From assembly GCA_010093605.1 (NCBI GenBank), contig MU004192.1, positions 1,758,584 to 1,822,583 of the forward strand: DNA of 64,000 nucleotides, read 5' to 3'. Below the pieces are notes generated by a model. That model searched no databases and was not told the DNA's origin. It saw nothing but the letters and a program-made list of their open reading frames with translations. The first letter of the stretch is position 1; the number at the start of each line of letters is the position of its first letter. Below, one piece after another: positions 62,507-64,000 of this stretch. Origin of the DNA: Lophium mytilinum. Its lineage: Eukaryota > Ascomycota > Dothideomycetes > Mytilinidiales > Mytilinidiaceae. The position numbers and the translations under genes were made by a program.

Positions 62507-64000
62507 ATACCTTAGAAAGTATTAAATATAGCTAATAGTAGATACTATAGTAATTACCCCTTATACTAGTATTTTAAATTACTACTATATATAATATATT
62601 ATATCTAGATTATCTCTAGAATATATCTAGAATATATTAAGTATCTATAGTAAGTATATAATATTTATAATAAATATCTATTCTATAAGATTATATATAG
62701 GTAATAGTACCTTACTAGTATATTTTAGATATAATTACTAGTATAGTATATATATAGTATTAAACTAGATATAAGAGATCTTAGAAAGCTAATATAATAT
62801 ATACTTTAATACTAAGGCTTACTACTCTTTAAAGGTAATAATAAAAATAACCCTTTTAAATTTCTATTCTAGCTTAGTAATATATATTTCTACTCTATAT
62901 AGCTTTATTATAAAGCTATTTAAGTTATATAAGATTCTATAAGAGAAATTCTATTAAAGTTCTATAATACCTACTTTTATACTTAGGCCTATTACTACCT
63001 AAAATAAGAAATTAGAATTAACCCTTAAAAATTTATCTATCCGCCTAAGACTAAAACCTTTAACTACTAATACTAAAAAATACTAGATGCCTAAACTTTA
63101 GAAGGGTAGAATTAGTAGAAACTTTTATATACTATAAAGACTTTAACTTAAGTTATTCTTAGTAGTATCTTAAAACCTAGATAACTATATAACTAAAAAT
63201 AATAATCTAGTACTTTTAAGTTTCTATATTATTAACTAGACCCTATCTAGATAGCTAAGGGCGTTTTAAAAGGTATCTATTAGTAGTTATAAAGAAGTAT
63301 AAACCCATAATTTTTTTTTAATTTTATAGCTATACTATTAACTCCTTACTCCTTTTATAAATAACTAGCAAGCTAAATTACACTTAAACTAAGAATTCAG
63401 AATAGTTAAGCAAGTTAAGCGAGTTAAGTTTAGCCCAATTAATACCCCCCCTAATATCTTTATCTACCCATATATAGTTTCTATAGTAAAATATTAACTT
63501 TTAAAGCTTTCTAGTAAATATAAGTAATAGATATTAACTTACGGGTCTTAAAACCAGTTAGAAGGGCTAGCATCTTTAGTAGAATAGAGAGTAGAAGAGT
63601 TAGAAGGGAAAAAAGAGCTAGAATAGCTATTTTTAATAGAAGCCTTCTCCTTTTCCTTAAGAGAAGTAAGGGGTTTTTCAGCAGCAGTAGCAGCAGTTAG
63701 AAGCTCTAATTAAAGTATAAATTAGCCTAATATAAAAGGTAAAAAAGGGTTAAAAGATAAGTACTTACTTACTTCTAAATTGCGAATTTCTCTAGTATAG
63801 CATTTACCTAGAATTTGCAATTAAACTTTTAAATTTATAGAAATCCTTTTTAGCGTCTCAACCCTTCTAAAAAAAAAGATTAGTATACTAGAGAGTATAT
63901 AAAAGGGTTTATATTAAAGGGAAAGTTAAAAAAGTTAATAAAAAATAGTAAACTTACTTCTTTAACTTACACTCTCTAGGTTTAGTTTTGCTCCCCTTAG

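Larger units (their letters stand above)
58330..64000. mobile_element. Long AT-rich, RIP-like block
   Basis: From about 58330 to the end of the window the sequence is TA-saturated and every frame is closed by TAA/TAG within a few dozen codons. No protein domain or RNA gene could be read. Scattered GC islands (for example near 59760 and 61430-61560) remain. It contains a decayed minisatellite (array 3), a TA microsatellite near 62490 and poly-AGC at 63680-63700. Best explained as a stack of RIP-mutated repeats; element class not determinable by eye. Confidence 0.65.

Overview
The window is nuclear DNA of a filamentous ascomycete, most likely a Dothideomycete-like Pezizomycotina. The evidence is short introns of about 46-130 bp with GT...CTAAC...AG signals, fungal-only families (Zn2Cys6, Clr5, HET, UstYa) and blocks of TA-saturated, ORF-free DNA that look like repeat-induced point mutation (RIP). 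Introns were placed by hand on GT/AG signals, reading-frame continuity and family continuity, and exon coordinates are given in each entry.

Layout. 1-4160 is gene-free with degenerate repeats and a telomere-like tract. 4.2-12.1 kb holds DUS3 (tRNA dihydrouridine synthase), a BAP31 homologue, an amidase and a small Cys-rich protein. 12.8-19.1 kb holds an AflR-like Zn2Cys6 regulator, a P450 and an acetoacetate-decarboxylase-like protein. 19.1-21.4 kb is repeat-rich with a decayed ORF. 21.5-37.2 kb holds a Clr5-domain protein, MFAP1, YIF1, NBP35, a HET-domain protein, TAD3, a tRNA-like locus, an alpha/beta hydrolase and a GNAT acetyltransferase. At 37.7-39.1 kb two genes, an MFS transporter and a transcription factor, survive only as back-to-back truncated remnants.

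The most interesting region is 39.4-50.9 kb, a probable ribosomally synthesised peptide (RiPP) cluster of the UstYa (dikaritin/ustiloxin-like) type. It has an O-methyltransferase, three UstYa-family membrane proteins each with two HxxHC motifs, a small secreted precursor with four identical 34-residue repeats each preceded by a Lys-Arg kexin site, and a secreted esterase-like hydrolase. The inferred flow is secretion of the precursor, Kex2 cleavage at Lys-Arg, and crosslinking by the UstYa proteins in the Golgi lumen. The methyltransferase and hydrolase are possible tailoring enzymes.

51.3-52.85 kb and 58.3-64.0 kb are AT-rich, RIP-like blocks. Between them lie three unrecognised genes (one killed by in-frame TAG/TAA stops). 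Each is followed, in the same sense, by an array of one 23-25 bp minisatellite family. A fourth, C-to-T-decayed array of that family sits inside the second AT-rich block, so a related module was probably destroyed there.
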